Shown here one piece after another: positions 28,951-38,590 of a DNA stretch of 64,000 bases. The stretch spans positions 165,658-229,657 of the forward strand of contig JAGNKU010000009.1 of NCBI GenBank assembly GCA_017999985.1, in the 5' to 3' direction. Under the pieces are notes generated by a model, which made no database searches, was not told the origin of the DNA, and was given only the letters and a program-made list of their open reading frames with translations. The position numbers and the translations under genes are program-made. Numbering within the stretch: position 1 is the first letter of the stretch; each line of letters starts with the position of its first letter. This DNA is from Phycisphaerae bacterium (GTDB lineage Bacteria; Planctomycetota; Phycisphaerae; UBA1845; Fen-1342).

Positions 28951-29334
28951 ATGCCGGCATTTGTCCTGCTTGAACACAGCGTCCGCCGGGCGGATTACGC
29001 TCCGCCGGATGTGCACTGGGACCTGCTGCTCGACGCCCCTGAGTGGGAGCGGCTGCCGACGTGGCGGCTGGCGCGAAACCCGCTGGTGAGCGCGGGTGAC
29101 ATTCCGGCGGAGCGGATCAAGGACCATCGCCGGCTGTACCTGGATTTCGAAGGCGAAGTGAGCGACGGGCGCGGGCTGGTGCGGCGGATCGAGCGCGGGC
29201 CGGCGACGATCGAGCGGCTGACCGGCGAACGGCTGGCGGTGGTGCTGGAGGGAGCCGCGCTGCGCGGGCGCTTCGAGACGGTGCGCGACGCCAACGGCGC
29301 GCTCATCTGGCGGCGCCGCGGTGACGCGCCGTGA
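28951..29334 (+). CDS. Free-standing LigD 3'-phosphoesterase-like protein
   Basis: 127 residues resembling the phosphoesterase domain of the repair ligase LigD, which trims 3'-phosphates and ribonucleotides at DNA ends. Visible are FVLLEHSVRR with PDVHWDLLLD (compare H..R..HYD.RLE), DHRRLYLDFEGEVSDGRG (compare DHPLEYxxFEGxIPxG) and a C-terminal LAVVLEGAALRGRFETVR strand pair. The two histidines and an aspartate of the metal site appear to be present. No Ku or ligase gene is near. Start ATG 28951 chosen because the domain begins there; no strong Shine-Dalgarno sequence is seen. Confidence 0.65.
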   Translation: MPAFVLLEHSVRRADYAPPDVHWDLLLDAPEWERLPTWRLARNPLVSAGDIPAERIKDHRRLYLDFEGEVSDGRGLVRRIERGPATIERLTGERLAVVLEGAALRGRFETVRDANGALIWRRRGDAP

Positions 29335-29411
29335 GGCTGTGCACTCGACCGCGCGCCAGCTTCGGCGTATAAGGGCCGTCTTACGATCCGTTCATCCAAG
29401 GAGAACCACGC

Positions 29412-30908
29412 GTGCCGGGCAAGACCTACCAGAAATTCATCGCACAGGTGCGCGAGATTCAGACCGCGACATCCATCGAGGCGCTGCTCGACTGGGACCA
29501 GGAAACGCACATGCCGCCCAAGGGCATTACCGCGCGCGCGGCCGCGTTGGCGCTGGTCGCGGGGCTGGGGCACGAGAAGCTGCTGGACCGCAAGTTCGCG
29601 CGCCTGCTGGACAAGGTGGAACAGGCGCAGGCGGCGGACCCGGTCGAGGCGACAAACGTGCGCGAAGTGCGCCGCAACTACCAGCGCCGCAGCAAGCTCT
29701 CAACCGCGCTGGTGCAGGAGCTGGCGCGCACCGTCGCCGTCGCCAAGGCGGAATGGGCGCAGGCGCGCGCCGCGTCCGACTTCGGGCGCTTCGCGCCGCA
29801 CCTGGAGAAGCTGCTCGAGCTGAAGCGCGAGGTGGCCGAGCGCATCGGTTATGACACGGAGCCGTACGATGCGCTCATGGACGAGTACGAGCCCGGCGCC
29901 CGCGCCGCCGCCGTGCAGCAGGTCTTCGACGCGGTGAAGGCCGAGCTGGTCCCGCTGGTGCAGGCGTTGCGGAGCGCGCCGCGGCAGCCCGACACGACGA
30001 TCCTGGAACGCCCCTGCCCGGTGCCCGCGCAGGCGGCGTTCGGCCGGCGTGTGGCCGAGGCCATGGGCTTCGATTTTGAGGCCGGGCGGATGGATACCTC
30101 GGTGCACCCGTTCTGCACGAGCATGTCCCCGCTCGACGTGCGCATCACGACGCGCTACGACGAGCACTTCCTGCCGATGTCGCTGTTCGGCATCATGCAC
30201 GAGACGGGCCACGCGCTGTACGAGCAGGGTCTGCCCGCGGAGCACGCCGGCACGCCCGCGGGGACGTCGGTTTCGCTGGGCGTGCACGAATCGCAGTCGC
30301 GGCTGTGGGAGAACTTCGTCGGGCGCGGCCGCGCGTTCTGGCAACACTGGTTCGGTCCCTTGCAGGCGGCGTTCCCGAGCCTGGCGGACGTGTCACTCGA
30401 CGCCTGGTATCACGCGATCAACGTCGTGCGGCCGTCGCTGATCCGCGTCGAGGCCGACGAGCTGACGTACGGCCTGCACATCATGCTGCGGTTCGATCTC
30501 GAGCGCCGGCTGCTCGGTGGCACGCTGCCGGTGGCGCAGTTGCCCGCGGCGTGGAACGCAGGCATGCAGCAACTGCTCGGCGTCGCGCCGCCGGATGACG
30601 CGCGCGGCTGCCTGCAGGACATTCACTGGAGCCTGGGGATCTTCGGGTACTTCCCGACCTACGCGCTGGGCAACCTGTACGCGGCACAGTTCTGGGCGAC
30701 GCTCCGTACGGCGCTGCCCGACCTGGACGACCGGCTGGCGCGGGGCGACCTGCGCACGCTGCTCGACTGGCTGCGCCAGAACATCCATCGCCACGGGCAG
30801 CGTTATCGGCCCGGCGAGCTGGTCGAGGTCGTGACCGGCCGGCCGCTCTCGCACCTGCCGTACATCGAATACCTGCACGCCAAGTACAAGCCACTGTATG
30901 GGCTGTAG
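29412..30908 (+). CDS. M32 family metallocarboxypeptidase
   Basis: Removes residues one by one from the C-terminus of peptides; cytoplasmic, zinc- or cobalt-dependent (Taq carboxypeptidase family). 498 residues, standard length. The HExxH site is FGIMHETGHALYEQGLP (HETGH near residues 261-265). The third ligand lies in SLGVHESQSRLWENFVGR, and the PVPAQAAFGRRVAEAMGFDF and TSVHPF regions are typical. The N-terminus EALLDWDQETHMPPKGI is a family hallmark. The start is GTG 29412, 7 bases after AGGAGA. Confidence 0.93.
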   Translation: MPGKTYQKFIAQVREIQTATSIEALLDWDQETHMPPKGITARAAALALVAGLGHEKLLDRKFARLLDKVEQAQAADPVEATNVREVRRNYQRRSKLSTALVQELARTVAVAKAEWAQARAASDFGRFAPHLEKLLELKREVAERIGYDTEPYDALMDEYEPGARAAAVQQVFDAVKAELVPLVQALRSAPRQPDTTILERPCPVPAQAAFGRRVAEAMGFDFEAGRMDTSVHPFCTSMSPLDVRITTRYDEHFLPMSLFGIMHETGHALYEQGLPAEHAGTPAGTSVSLGVHESQSRLWENFVGRGRAFWQHWFGPLQAAFPSLADVSLDAWYHAINVVRPSLIRVEADELTYGLHIMLRFDLERRLLGGTLPVAQLPAAWNAGMQQLLGVAPPDDARGCLQDIHWSLGIFGYFPTYALGNLYAAQFWATLRTALPDLDDRLARGDLRTLLDWLRQNIHRHGQRYRPGELVEVVTGRPLSHLPYIEYLHAKYKPLYGL

Positions 30909-30919
30909 AGCGCGAGCCG

Positions 30920-33427
30920 CTACGGCGTTGGCTCGCGATACGGCCGCTGCTGCTCATAGAGCTGCAGGCGCGCGTCCAACGCTTCTACCTGCGCGGCCGC
31001 ATTCGCGGACCGTGCCAGACTCAGCGCCTGCCGGGCCGCGCGGACGGCGTCCTCGAAACGCCCGACCTCGGCATACGCCGCCGCCAGCGCATCGAGCGTC
31101 GGCAGCGGCGGCGTGCCGGCATACGCCGCGGCCTGCTCCGCCGCCTCAAGCGCCTGCGCACCGTTTCGCACGGCATCGTCCGGCGCGGTTGCCAGCAGCC
31201 AGGCGAGTGCAGTAAGCACGCTCACGTTGTTGTTGGCTTGCTGTCGCGCCTGGCGGAGCACCCGCAGGGCATCGGCCCAGCGACCCTGCTTGCCCAGCGC
31301 GCGGGCCAGATTGCAGCTCGCGTCGGACAGGGTGGGATCGTGCCGCAGGGCCTCCTGAAACGCCGTGATCGCCCGCGCGAGGTCACCGAGCCTGGCATGC
31401 GCGACCCCCAGATTCTGCAGGGCCTGGGCGTGCTCCGGCTGTTCGCGCAGCACCGCCTCGAAGGCGCTGATGGCATCCTGAACCAGGCCCTGGCGCAGCC
31501 GGACCACACCCAAGTCGTAGTGGACGGCCGGATCCGGCCGCAGCTCCAGGGCGATGCGCAGGTGCTCGGCGGCCGGCGCGAACTGGTTCACGCCGGCGAG
31601 GAGCCGCCCGGTGGCCAACTGCGTATCCGCATCACGCGGGTGAAGCTGCAGCGCCACGCGGAGCTGCGCCAAAGCGTCGTTGGGACGGCCGGTCGCAGCG
31701 AGAAACTGGGCATATTCACGACGGGCGGGCACGCTATCGGGATGCTCGGCCACCGCCTGCGCGTACTGTGCGTCCGCCTCCTGAATCTCGTTCAGGCCCA
31801 CCAGCGTCTGCGCCACCGCCAGTTGCCGGTGCATACTGTGCGGATCCAACTGGAGCGCGGCGCGAAATTCGGCCAGCGCCGCGCGCAGGTCGCCGGGGCC
31901 GCGCGGCGGCAAGGTCGCGTACGCCCGCGCGCGCAGATAGTGCCCCTCGACTTCCTCCTGCCGGCGGAACGCGCCGCGCGAGGGCGGCGTCAGGGCCAGC
32001 AACACGGCACAGACCACGGCGAGTGCCGCATAGATGCCGGCCGGCTTGAACTCACGCCGCCGCACCCAGTCGACCAGTTGGCAGGCGCCGGCCGCGGCAA
32101 GGATTACGAGGACCGGCACGGCCGGCAGGCGGAAACGCGCGGGGCAGAAGAACGCCACAACCGTGGCCATGTAGAGCACGAGAAACGCCAGCGGGAGGAA
32201 CCACGCGCGGTCACGCCGGCCAAGCAGCATGGCCGCCGGCAGCGCCAGACACGCCACGGGCGCAAAGCCGATCCAGAACAGGAACGAGATCGGCGCCTGG
32301 CGGGCGAGGAACCAGATGGACTGATTGTTGGGTATTTCGATCGGGCTCCAGAACAGGCCCAGCTTGCGGAACATGTGGCGCAGCCAGGCCCCGGGCTCCG
32401 CGCGCACCCACGCCCAGGCCTGCTCGTACCAGTAGTCGGACACTTCGCCGTCGGTGAGTTTTCGGCCCAGCGCGGTCTCGGGAATCTGGCGGAGATCGAC
32501 CAGCCACTCGTCCCACGTCGGGCGCAGGCTGGGCGCGGCGGCCAGATAGCCGGTCGATTCGGGGTTGTTGCCGATGTAGAAGTTGATTCCGCCGGCCGAC
32601 GCGATCAGCACGGCCTCGCCGCCGACGAAGTAGTTGCGCAGCGTGACGGGCAGCACCACGATGACCAGGCCGGCCGCGGCGAGGGCCGCGCCGCGCAGGC
32701 GCTGCCCGACGCGGCTGCGGGCCGGTGCGGCCAGCCATGACCAGATCACGATGGCAGGCGCCAGCACAAGTACGTTCGGGCGCGTGATGGCGGACAGGCC
32801 CCACAGTATGCCCGCCAGCAGGTAGAGCGCCAGCGAATCCCGGCGCCCGGCGGCCAGCAGCGCCCACAGCAGCGCGACGTTGAGAAACACTTCGAGTCCG
32901 GCGGTCAGCAGCTCGGCATCGAAGTAGATCGCGGGCCAATACAGCGCGAAGATGCCGCCCGCGATGAGGCCGACGCGGAACCCGCCGAGCGCGACCCCCA
33001 GGCGCGCGACGAGGTAGCAGCTCAGTGCTCCCAGCAAACCGCCCGCCAGGCGCGCCGCGAGCACGCTCGGGCCGGTGACCACGTAGAGCAGGCCCAGCAG
33101 GTAGTAGTACAGCGGGGCCCGCAGGTATGGCCGGTCGCCCATGCCGGTGCCGGCCGCGATGCGCTGCGCCCACTCGTGGTGGACGAGCCCGTCCATCTGG
33201 GGATAGCCAAAGACCGGATTGTTCCGATATTGTCCCCAGAGGTAGCCCCCGCGCAGCAGCAGGGCGAGCAGCAGGACCAGGCCGAGGAGCAGATGTTGCC
33301 CACGCGTGAGCCGCCGAACGCCGGCCACACCGACCGGACGGGGCACCACGGCCAGCGCTCTGGCCGGCGCACCCGGCGACGCCTGCCGGGGACGCTTGCG
33401 ATCGGCGGGGCGGCGGTCTCTGCCCAT
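30920..33427 (-). CDS. GT-C glycosyltransferase-like membrane protein with C-terminal TPRs
   Basis: 835 residues. About ten membrane helices between residues 45 and 490 resemble the PMT/ArnT (GT39) fold that moves a sugar from a lipid carrier. The early acidic/histidine loop (FGYPQMDGLVHHEWAQRIAAG) and YLRAPLYYYLLGLLYVVTG are typical. Residues about 540-830 are tandem tetratricopeptide repeats (DAISAFEAVLREQPEHAQAL, NLGVAHARLGDLARAITAFQ). The TPR part probably binds the acceptor protein. I chose ATG 33427, with a GGAG 11 bases upstream. A second protein of the same plan lies at 44114-46264. Donor and acceptor unknown. Confidence 0.8.
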   Translation of the reverse strand: MGRDRRPADRKRPRQASPGAPARALAVVPRPVGVAGVRRLTRGQHLLLGLVLLLALLLRGGYLWGQYRNNPVFGYPQMDGLVHHEWAQRIAAGTGMGDRPYLRAPLYYYLLGLLYVVTGPSVLAARLAGGLLGALSCYLVARLGVALGGFRVGLIAGGIFALYWPAIYFDAELLTAGLEVFLNVALLWALLAAGRRDSLALYLLAGILWGLSAITRPNVLVLAPAIVIWSWLAAPARSRVGQRLRGAALAAAGLVIVVLPVTLRNYFVGGEAVLIASAGGINFYIGNNPESTGYLAAAPSLRPTWDEWLVDLRQIPETALGRKLTDGEVSDYWYEQAWAWVRAEPGAWLRHMFRKLGLFWSPIEIPNNQSIWFLARQAPISFLFWIGFAPVACLALPAAMLLGRRDRAWFLPLAFLVLYMATVVAFFCPARFRLPAVPVLVILAAAGACQLVDWVRRREFKPAGIYAALAVVCAVLLALTPPSRGAFRRQEEVEGHYLRARAYATLPPRGPGDLRAALAEFRAALQLDPHSMHRQLAVAQTLVGLNEIQEADAQYAQAVAEHPDSVPARREYAQFLAATGRPNDALAQLRVALQLHPRDADTQLATGRLLAGVNQFAPAAEHLRIALELRPDPAVHYDLGVVRLRQGLVQDAISAFEAVLREQPEHAQALQNLGVAHARLGDLARAITAFQEALRHDPTLSDASCNLARALGKQGRWADALRVLRQARQQANNNVSVLTALAWLLATAPDDAVRNGAQALEAAEQAAAYAGTPPLPTLDALAAAYAEVGRFEDAVRAARQALSLARSANAAAQVEALDARLQLYEQQRPYREPTP

Positions 33428-33520
33428 ACGGACACGCACTCCGGCAGTTCGGGCACACGGCGTCGGCCCGATGTCACACACGCCGGCCGCGGGCACAACG
33501 CCCGCGCGCCGCGGGCCAGT

Positions 33521-35251
33521 ATGATATCGACTGCGGCGGCCGCACGCTTCTGCCTCGCCGGCAGCGCGCTATTGTCGCTCATGATGGCGGGCGGCTGCCC
33601 CGTGGTCAGCGACGGCCGCGCTCTGGTGCGTAGCGCGCGCGACCAGCAGGCCGCCATCGCGGCGGCTGCGCCCGCGCTCTCGGGCGAGTGCGACCGCGGG
33701 CTGCAGGCGCTCAGCGCCTGGGATGCGCTGCCGTGCCTCGGCACGCGGACCTACACCCAGTTCTCCAGCCACAATCGCAACCCAGGCACCGCGGACTTCG
33801 AGCCCGGCGAAAAGGACTTCAACAACTTCATCGCGCTGTCCGGCCCCGATCAGCCGTTGCTCCTGGGACACGTGGACGGCCCGGATCCCGACGGCGGCAC
33901 GCTCGGCGGGTACGTGCTCGCCGCCGTCGATGACGGCCCGGGCTACGTCGCGCGGATGTTCTTCACGCGCTTCGGCCCGACCGACCTGTTCCGCCAGCAG
34001 GGGTTCTTCGCCTCGCCAGACCTGGGGCGCTTCGAGAACGAAGTCCTGCGCGTCTACGTCGACGATCTGGACGCGCCCACCCTCGTCATCCCGCTGACCG
34101 ACTTGGGCACCGCTGCCCCGTTCACACCGCCGCTCGCCGGCCGGACCGCGGCGGCGGTCACGAGTTACGTGCCGATCAGCTTTGGCCAGCGCCTGCGCGT
34201 CGTCCTGGACGGGCTAAACCCGCTGAGCGGGTATTTCTATCACATCGGCGTGCAGCGCATCGACGCGCCCACGCGCGCGTACTCGCCGCGGCTGGCGGAA
34301 GATCCGGATTATGCCGCGGCGGTGAGCCTGTGGCGACGCTTCGGCGGCAACCCGAACGCCGTCGGCGAATTCCTGGTGGAAGCCGAGGCATTCGAGATCG
34401 CCCCGCGTTCCTCCGCGACGATTTGCACTGACGACACGGGGGGCACACTCACGCTGTTGCGGTTCATGGCGAGTGCGCGCCAGCCCGAACTTCTGCATGC
34501 CCAGCGACTCCAGGTGTTCTATGATCGCGCCGCGACGCCGGCGATCGACGTGCCGCTGGACGCCTTCTTCGGGTGCGAGGCGGCACTGGCCTCGTTCCGC
34601 ACGCTGGCCCTGCGCGTCGAGGTCACAGACGAGCGCTTCGACGCCGCCTGCTTTCTGCCGATGCCGTACGCCAGCCGGGTGCGGATCGCCCTGCTGAACG
34701 GCGGCGCCCATCCATTCGCCGTGCGGGCCAGCGTGGCCGTGAACCGAGCGTTGCCGGCCGAGCCGTGGGGCTATCTGCACGCGCATCACCACGCAGTCGA
34801 GGGCGCGCAGGCGGCGGGTTCGCAGCATGAGGTCGCCAACCTCGTGGGGCGCGGACGGTACATCGGCACATGTCTCGCCGCCGCCGGCCTGAGCGATCCT
34901 CGTCCGGGTCAGCCCCGTGCCGTGCTTAACATCCTGGAGGGAAACGAGTTGGGGATCATCGACGGAGAAGTGCGTCTGCGTGGCACCGGCACGGAAGACT
35001 ACTACAACGGCGGGTTCTACTTCGCGACCGGGCCGTACAGCCGGCCATTATCCGCGGCGAACCACGTGCGGGGTGAGTTCGCCGTCGAACCCGGCGAAGT
35101 GTCCTGCTCCCGCTGGCACCTGCTGGGCGACGCGCTCGACTTCCAGCAGTCGTTTCTGCTGTCCTTCCAATACGCGGCCGACAACCCCGCACTGGTGGTG
35201 CGCTATGCGACGGTGGCGTACTACTATCTCGATCGACCCGCCCCGCGGTAG
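33521..35251 (+). CDS. DUF2961 lipoprotein
   Basis: 576 residues. The ATG at 33521 starts a lipoprotein signal (FCLAGSALLSLMMAGGC). The protein shows the DUF2961 hallmark LRGTGTEDYYNGGFYFATGP near residue 490, with RGRYIGTCLAAAG and GNELGIIDGE before it. DUF2961 proteins are jelly-roll pairs related to carbohydrate-active enzymes; one branch acts on fructans and arabinans. Substrate here unknown. It is divergent from the GT-C/TPR gene with a 93-base spacer, so both envelope-carbohydrate proteins could share control. Confidence 0.82.
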   Translation: MISTAAAARFCLAGSALLSLMMAGGCPVVSDGRALVRSARDQQAAIAAAAPALSGECDRGLQALSAWDALPCLGTRTYTQFSSHNRNPGTADFEPGEKDFNNFIALSGPDQPLLLGHVDGPDPDGGTLGGYVLAAVDDGPGYVARMFFTRFGPTDLFRQQGFFASPDLGRFENEVLRVYVDDLDAPTLVIPLTDLGTAAPFTPPLAGRTAAAVTSYVPISFGQRLRVVLDGLNPLSGYFYHIGVQRIDAPTRAYSPRLAEDPDYAAAVSLWRRFGGNPNAVGEFLVEAEAFEIAPRSSATICTDDTGGTLTLLRFMASARQPELLHAQRLQVFYDRAATPAIDVPLDAFFGCEAALASFRTLALRVEVTDERFDAACFLPMPYASRVRIALLNGGAHPFAVRASVAVNRALPAEPWGYLHAHHHAVEGAQAAGSQHEVANLVGRGRYIGTCLAAAGLSDPRPGQPRAVLNILEGNELGIIDGEVRLRGTGTEDYYNGGFYFATGPYSRPLSAANHVRGEFAVEPGEVSCSRWHLLGDALDFQQSFLLSFQYAADNPALVVRYATVAYYYLDRPAPR

Positions 35252-35358
35252 GGGCGGCGGCACGGACGGGACGCAGGCACGACCGGCCGGTCGCCGGTAG
35301 AATCACGGGGCTGCAACCACGCTGGCGTGGTCCCGGTACGCCCGAGCCCGGAGAGCAC

Positions 35359-37593
35359 ATGACGGAAACCATGATTCAGTCGGCGCCGTCTGTGCACACC
35401 GAGCCCACGCCGCTCGCGCTACGCCGGGAGCTGGAGCGTCAGTTTGAAGCGTGCGACCTCCTGCGGCCGTTTCGCCGGGCCTGTTACGAGGCCGGCGACG
35501 AGTTGACGCTGCCTGTCACCGGCGTGATGCCGGCGCACACGGGGCGTCTGACGGTCGAGGTGGAGCGTTTCGTGGGCGGCGGTTTCGCGGGGCAGGTCTA
35601 TCGCGTCATTCTGCGACAGATCACGCCGGACGCTGAGCCGCTGGCCGGGCTAACGGTCGGGCAGACCTACGCGATCAAGATCCTGAAGCCGCCGTCGGGC
35701 TTTGCCTGTCTGTTCAGGGACTTCCTGTACTTCCTGGCGTACCAGGGCGCGTTCAGCGCCCAGGTCAACCCGGTGGCGGTGCGGGTCGGCGTGCTCTGGC
35801 AGAAGCTCATCCGCCGGGCCGCGGCAGGCCGGCTCGGCGCGCCGGACGCGGTCTGTGACACGTACGCCACGTTTTACGACGAGGACCTCCGCAGTTTCGG
35901 CGAGATCAACGAGTGGGTGAGCGGGCGCACCTGGAAGCTCGAGGTGGATGAGCGCCTGTTCGAGCGCTGGCGTTTCGAGGGCGCGCCGCCGCCGGGCGTG
36001 AACAGCCCCGAGTACATTCACAAGCGCATCTTCATGCGGGAGCTGGTGGCGCTGCTGCACGAGATGGGGGCACCGGAGCTGGCCCGGCAGTACGAATGGT
36101 GGACGTGCAAGAGCCAGCCGAACGCGCTCAAGCGCACCAGCGCGGAGCATTCCCCGCAGGCCGGCCTGACGGCGATCGACTTCCGGGCCGGCCTGGCGCT
36201 GTTGCCCGTGCTGCCGATGAGTCCGGCGGACTTCTGGCTGATTCTGCGTGGCCTGCTGCGCGGCCGCATCGTGCAGTTCGACCGCAGTGATCCGCGCCGG
36301 TTCGCCGAGTTCATGGCTACCCACCGCGCCGAGTTCGCGGATCTGCAATTGGCGGTCGAGGAACTGCAGCGCCAGGAACCGCTATATCGCCGGTCGCTGC
36401 CGGACATCACGTACCACCATGTGCGTCTGCTGACGGACGCTACGCTGCGGGAGTCGGTGCGGGCTGGGGCGATCACGGGCTGGCAGCACCTGGGGCGGAT
36501 CGACGCGGAGCACGCGGCCCGGCTCGGCCAGCGGCCCTGGCTGTGCACGCTGCTGTACGTTGTTGCGCTGGTGCCGCTGCTGGGGCGGTTCGTGCTGAAA
36601 ATGTGGGGGCATGCGCAGCAGCGCGCCCACGTGTGGCGCGCGCTGACCAGTTGGGACTATCTCCTGCGCGCCATGCGCGGCGCGCGGCTCGAGACGTTGA
36701 TCACCTGGCATCGCCAGGGACGCGCGAGCGACGAGCGCACGTTGCGGCTTGTCCACCGGCCGGTGCGCTACTGGCTGCAGCGCATCCTCATCGGCTGGTT
36801 GCCGCCGCACTGGCACCGCGCGTGCGTGGAGCCGCGCTACGCGTGGGAGCGGCTGCGCGCGCGCGCGCGGTTCCTGCTGCAGTTCCTGGGCCGGCCGGAA
36901 TTCCGCGAGCAGTGGCTGCTGGAGCAGGTCCACCTCGGGCACGCCGAGGGCATGCTGACCGACGCGGAGGCGGACAAGATCGCGCACCAGGTCCGCGACC
37001 CGTACATCCAGAAATACCTCAGATGCCTCGCCGTGCATCTCTGCACGTTGCCCATCACGCAGGTCGTCATGGTCATCGCGGGAGCCGCGGTCGGCGCCTA
37101 TTTCCTGCTGGTCCGCGGCGCGCCTTGGGCGGAGGCCGTGCTCGCCGGTTCGGGCGTCGCGGCCGCGATCCAGCTCGCCCCGGTTTCGCCGGGCTCCATG
37201 GCGCGCGGGCTGTTCGTGCTCTATATGATGGTCCGCGAGCGTGACATTCGTAACTACTACATTGCCGCCCCGGTCTCGTTCATCCACGTGATCGGGTACC
37301 TGGCGTTCCCGCTGCAGATGGTGGCGCACGACCCGGCCCTGGCACGGTTCATGGCCGGACGCTGGGCGACGAGCGCGGTCCGGGTCGTGCCAGTCTTCGG
37401 CGAGCGCGGCGGATTGCTCGAACACATCGTCTTCGACACGTTCTTCAATCTGCCGCTTTCATTGAAGCGCCGCTTCAAGAGTCAGCCGATCTCGACAGCG
37501 GCATGCGTCCTGGCGATGCTCGCGCTGCTGGTGTACCCCGTCCTGGTGATACTCACGCTGGCGCAGGCCGGCTGGATCCACTTGCGCGGCTGA
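35359..37593 (+). CDS. Kinase-like domain fused to a membrane domain, function unknown
   Basis: 744 residues. Residues about 55-330 resemble a protein-kinase fold: a glycine-rich loop VGGGFAGQVYRVIL, an AIK lysine in QTYAIKILK, a hinge-like INEWVSGRTWKLE, a catalytic-loop-like ELVALLHEMGAP...CKSQPNALK, and AIDFRAGL where a kinase has DFG. The catalytic aspartate of HRD has no obvious equivalent. Hydrophobic helices appear near residues 400-420 and in the last 200 residues (ITQVVMVIAGAAVGAYFLLV, IAAPVSFIHVIGYLAFPLQMV, ACVLAMLALLVYPVLVILTLA). The 744-residue arrangement matches no family I know. It ends 16 bases from the convergent cdsA stop. Confidence 0.7.
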   Translation: MTETMIQSAPSVHTEPTPLALRRELERQFEACDLLRPFRRACYEAGDELTLPVTGVMPAHTGRLTVEVERFVGGGFAGQVYRVILRQITPDAEPLAGLTVGQTYAIKILKPPSGFACLFRDFLYFLAYQGAFSAQVNPVAVRVGVLWQKLIRRAAAGRLGAPDAVCDTYATFYDEDLRSFGEINEWVSGRTWKLEVDERLFERWRFEGAPPPGVNSPEYIHKRIFMRELVALLHEMGAPELARQYEWWTCKSQPNALKRTSAEHSPQAGLTAIDFRAGLALLPVLPMSPADFWLILRGLLRGRIVQFDRSDPRRFAEFMATHRAEFADLQLAVEELQRQEPLYRRSLPDITYHHVRLLTDATLRESVRAGAITGWQHLGRIDAEHAARLGQRPWLCTLLYVVALVPLLGRFVLKMWGHAQQRAHVWRALTSWDYLLRAMRGARLETLITWHRQGRASDERTLRLVHRPVRYWLQRILIGWLPPHWHRACVEPRYAWERLRARARFLLQFLGRPEFREQWLLEQVHLGHAEGMLTDAEADKIAHQVRDPYIQKYLRCLAVHLCTLPITQVVMVIAGAAVGAYFLLVRGAPWAEAVLAGSGVAAAIQLAPVSPGSMARGLFVLYMMVRERDIRNYYIAAPVSFIHVIGYLAFPLQMVAHDPALARFMAGRWATSAVRVVPVFGERGGLLEHIVFDTFFNLPLSLKRRFKSQPISTAACVLAMLALLVYPVLVILTLAQAGWIHLRG

Positions 37594-37609
37594 CCCCCGC
37601 CTACGCGTC

Positions 37610-38563
37610 TCAGCCCGGCGGGACGAGGTGGAACATGCGCGTCCAGAAGAACCACGCCACGGGCGCGGCCAGCAGCGGCGAATCGAGCACGTCGAGGACG
37701 CCGCCCAGACCGGGCAGGGCCTGGCCCGAGTCCTTCATCTCCGCGTCGCGCTTCAGCAGCGACGCGCACAGGTCGCCGGCCACCGAGAAGAGCCCCAGCA
37801 GCAACCCGAGCAGGACGAGCGCCCAGGGATGCGGCAGGTAGCGCTCCTCGATCCGCACGATGCCGGCGGTGTGCAGCCAGTGGCCGATGGCGATGGCGCA
37901 CAGGATCGTGGCGAGGAGGCCACCCACGAAACCTTCCCAGGTCTTCTTCGGGCTGAGCCACTCGATCATCTTGTGCCGGCCGAAGGCGCGGCCGGTGAAA
38001 TATGCGCCGGTGTCCGTGATCTTCACCAGAAACACGGAAAACAGCAGCACGGCGACGCCGGTGCTGCCACCCACCTCCATTCGCAGCTTGGTCATGAAGC
38101 CGGCCAGGCCGCCGGCATAGAAGATGATGAAGATGGTGAAGGCCAGGTTTTCCATCGCCCGCTCGGTGCCGCGGGTCACCGCCTGCAACAGGAACAGGAA
38201 CCCCAGCGCGACGGCCAGCCAGAGCATGCCCAGCGATTCGTCGTAGCCTCCGGTGACGGGCGACAGGTTGTAGGAGACATACGGGCCGATGACCAGCGCC
38301 GCGGCGAACACCTGGGCAGTCAGGCCAAACGGCCGATGCCCGCGGGCCCGCGCGAAATGCACCAGCTCGTGCGTCGCCGCCATCGTGAGCACCAGCACGA
38401 TCAGCGTGCACAGCGCCCCATCCGTGAGCCACGCCCCCAGGTTGAGCCCCAGCGCCGCGACCGGCAGATGCGGGGCCGGCCGGGACGAGAGGTACCCATC
38501 CAGCAGCATCAGCGCGATGATCGCGAGCGCGAGCGGAATCCCAACCAGCAGACGTTTGCGCAT
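37610..38563 (-). CDS. cdsA: Phosphatidate cytidylyltransferase (CDP-diglyceride synthase)
   Basis: Makes CDP-diacylglycerol, the substrate of PgsA. A 317-residue protein with eight or so helices and the CdsA signature at the C-terminus: FSVAGDLCASLLKRDAEMKDSG and LPGLGGVLDVLDSPLLAAP. In most CdsA proteins the second part is GHGG(V)LDR(I)DS; here the histidine is Leu and the arginine is Val, a variation in a normally conserved site. It is the last gene of purA-uppS-cdsA, 27 bases after uppS. Confidence 0.92.
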   Translation of the reverse strand: MRKRLLVGIPLALAIIALMLLDGYLSSRPAPHLPVAALGLNLGAWLTDGALCTLIVLVLTMAATHELVHFARARGHRPFGLTAQVFAAALVIGPYVSYNLSPVTGGYDESLGMLWLAVALGFLFLLQAVTRGTERAMENLAFTIFIIFYAGGLAGFMTKLRMEVGGSTGVAVLLFSVFLVKITDTGAYFTGRAFGRHKMIEWLSPKKTWEGFVGGLLATILCAIAIGHWLHTAGIVRIEERYLPHPWALVLLGLLLGLFSVAGDLCASLLKRDAEMKDSGQALPGLGGVLDVLDSPLLAAPVAWFFWTRMFHLVPPG

Positions 38564-38590
38564 AGCCGTGTCCGGCGATTTCGCCGGGTG

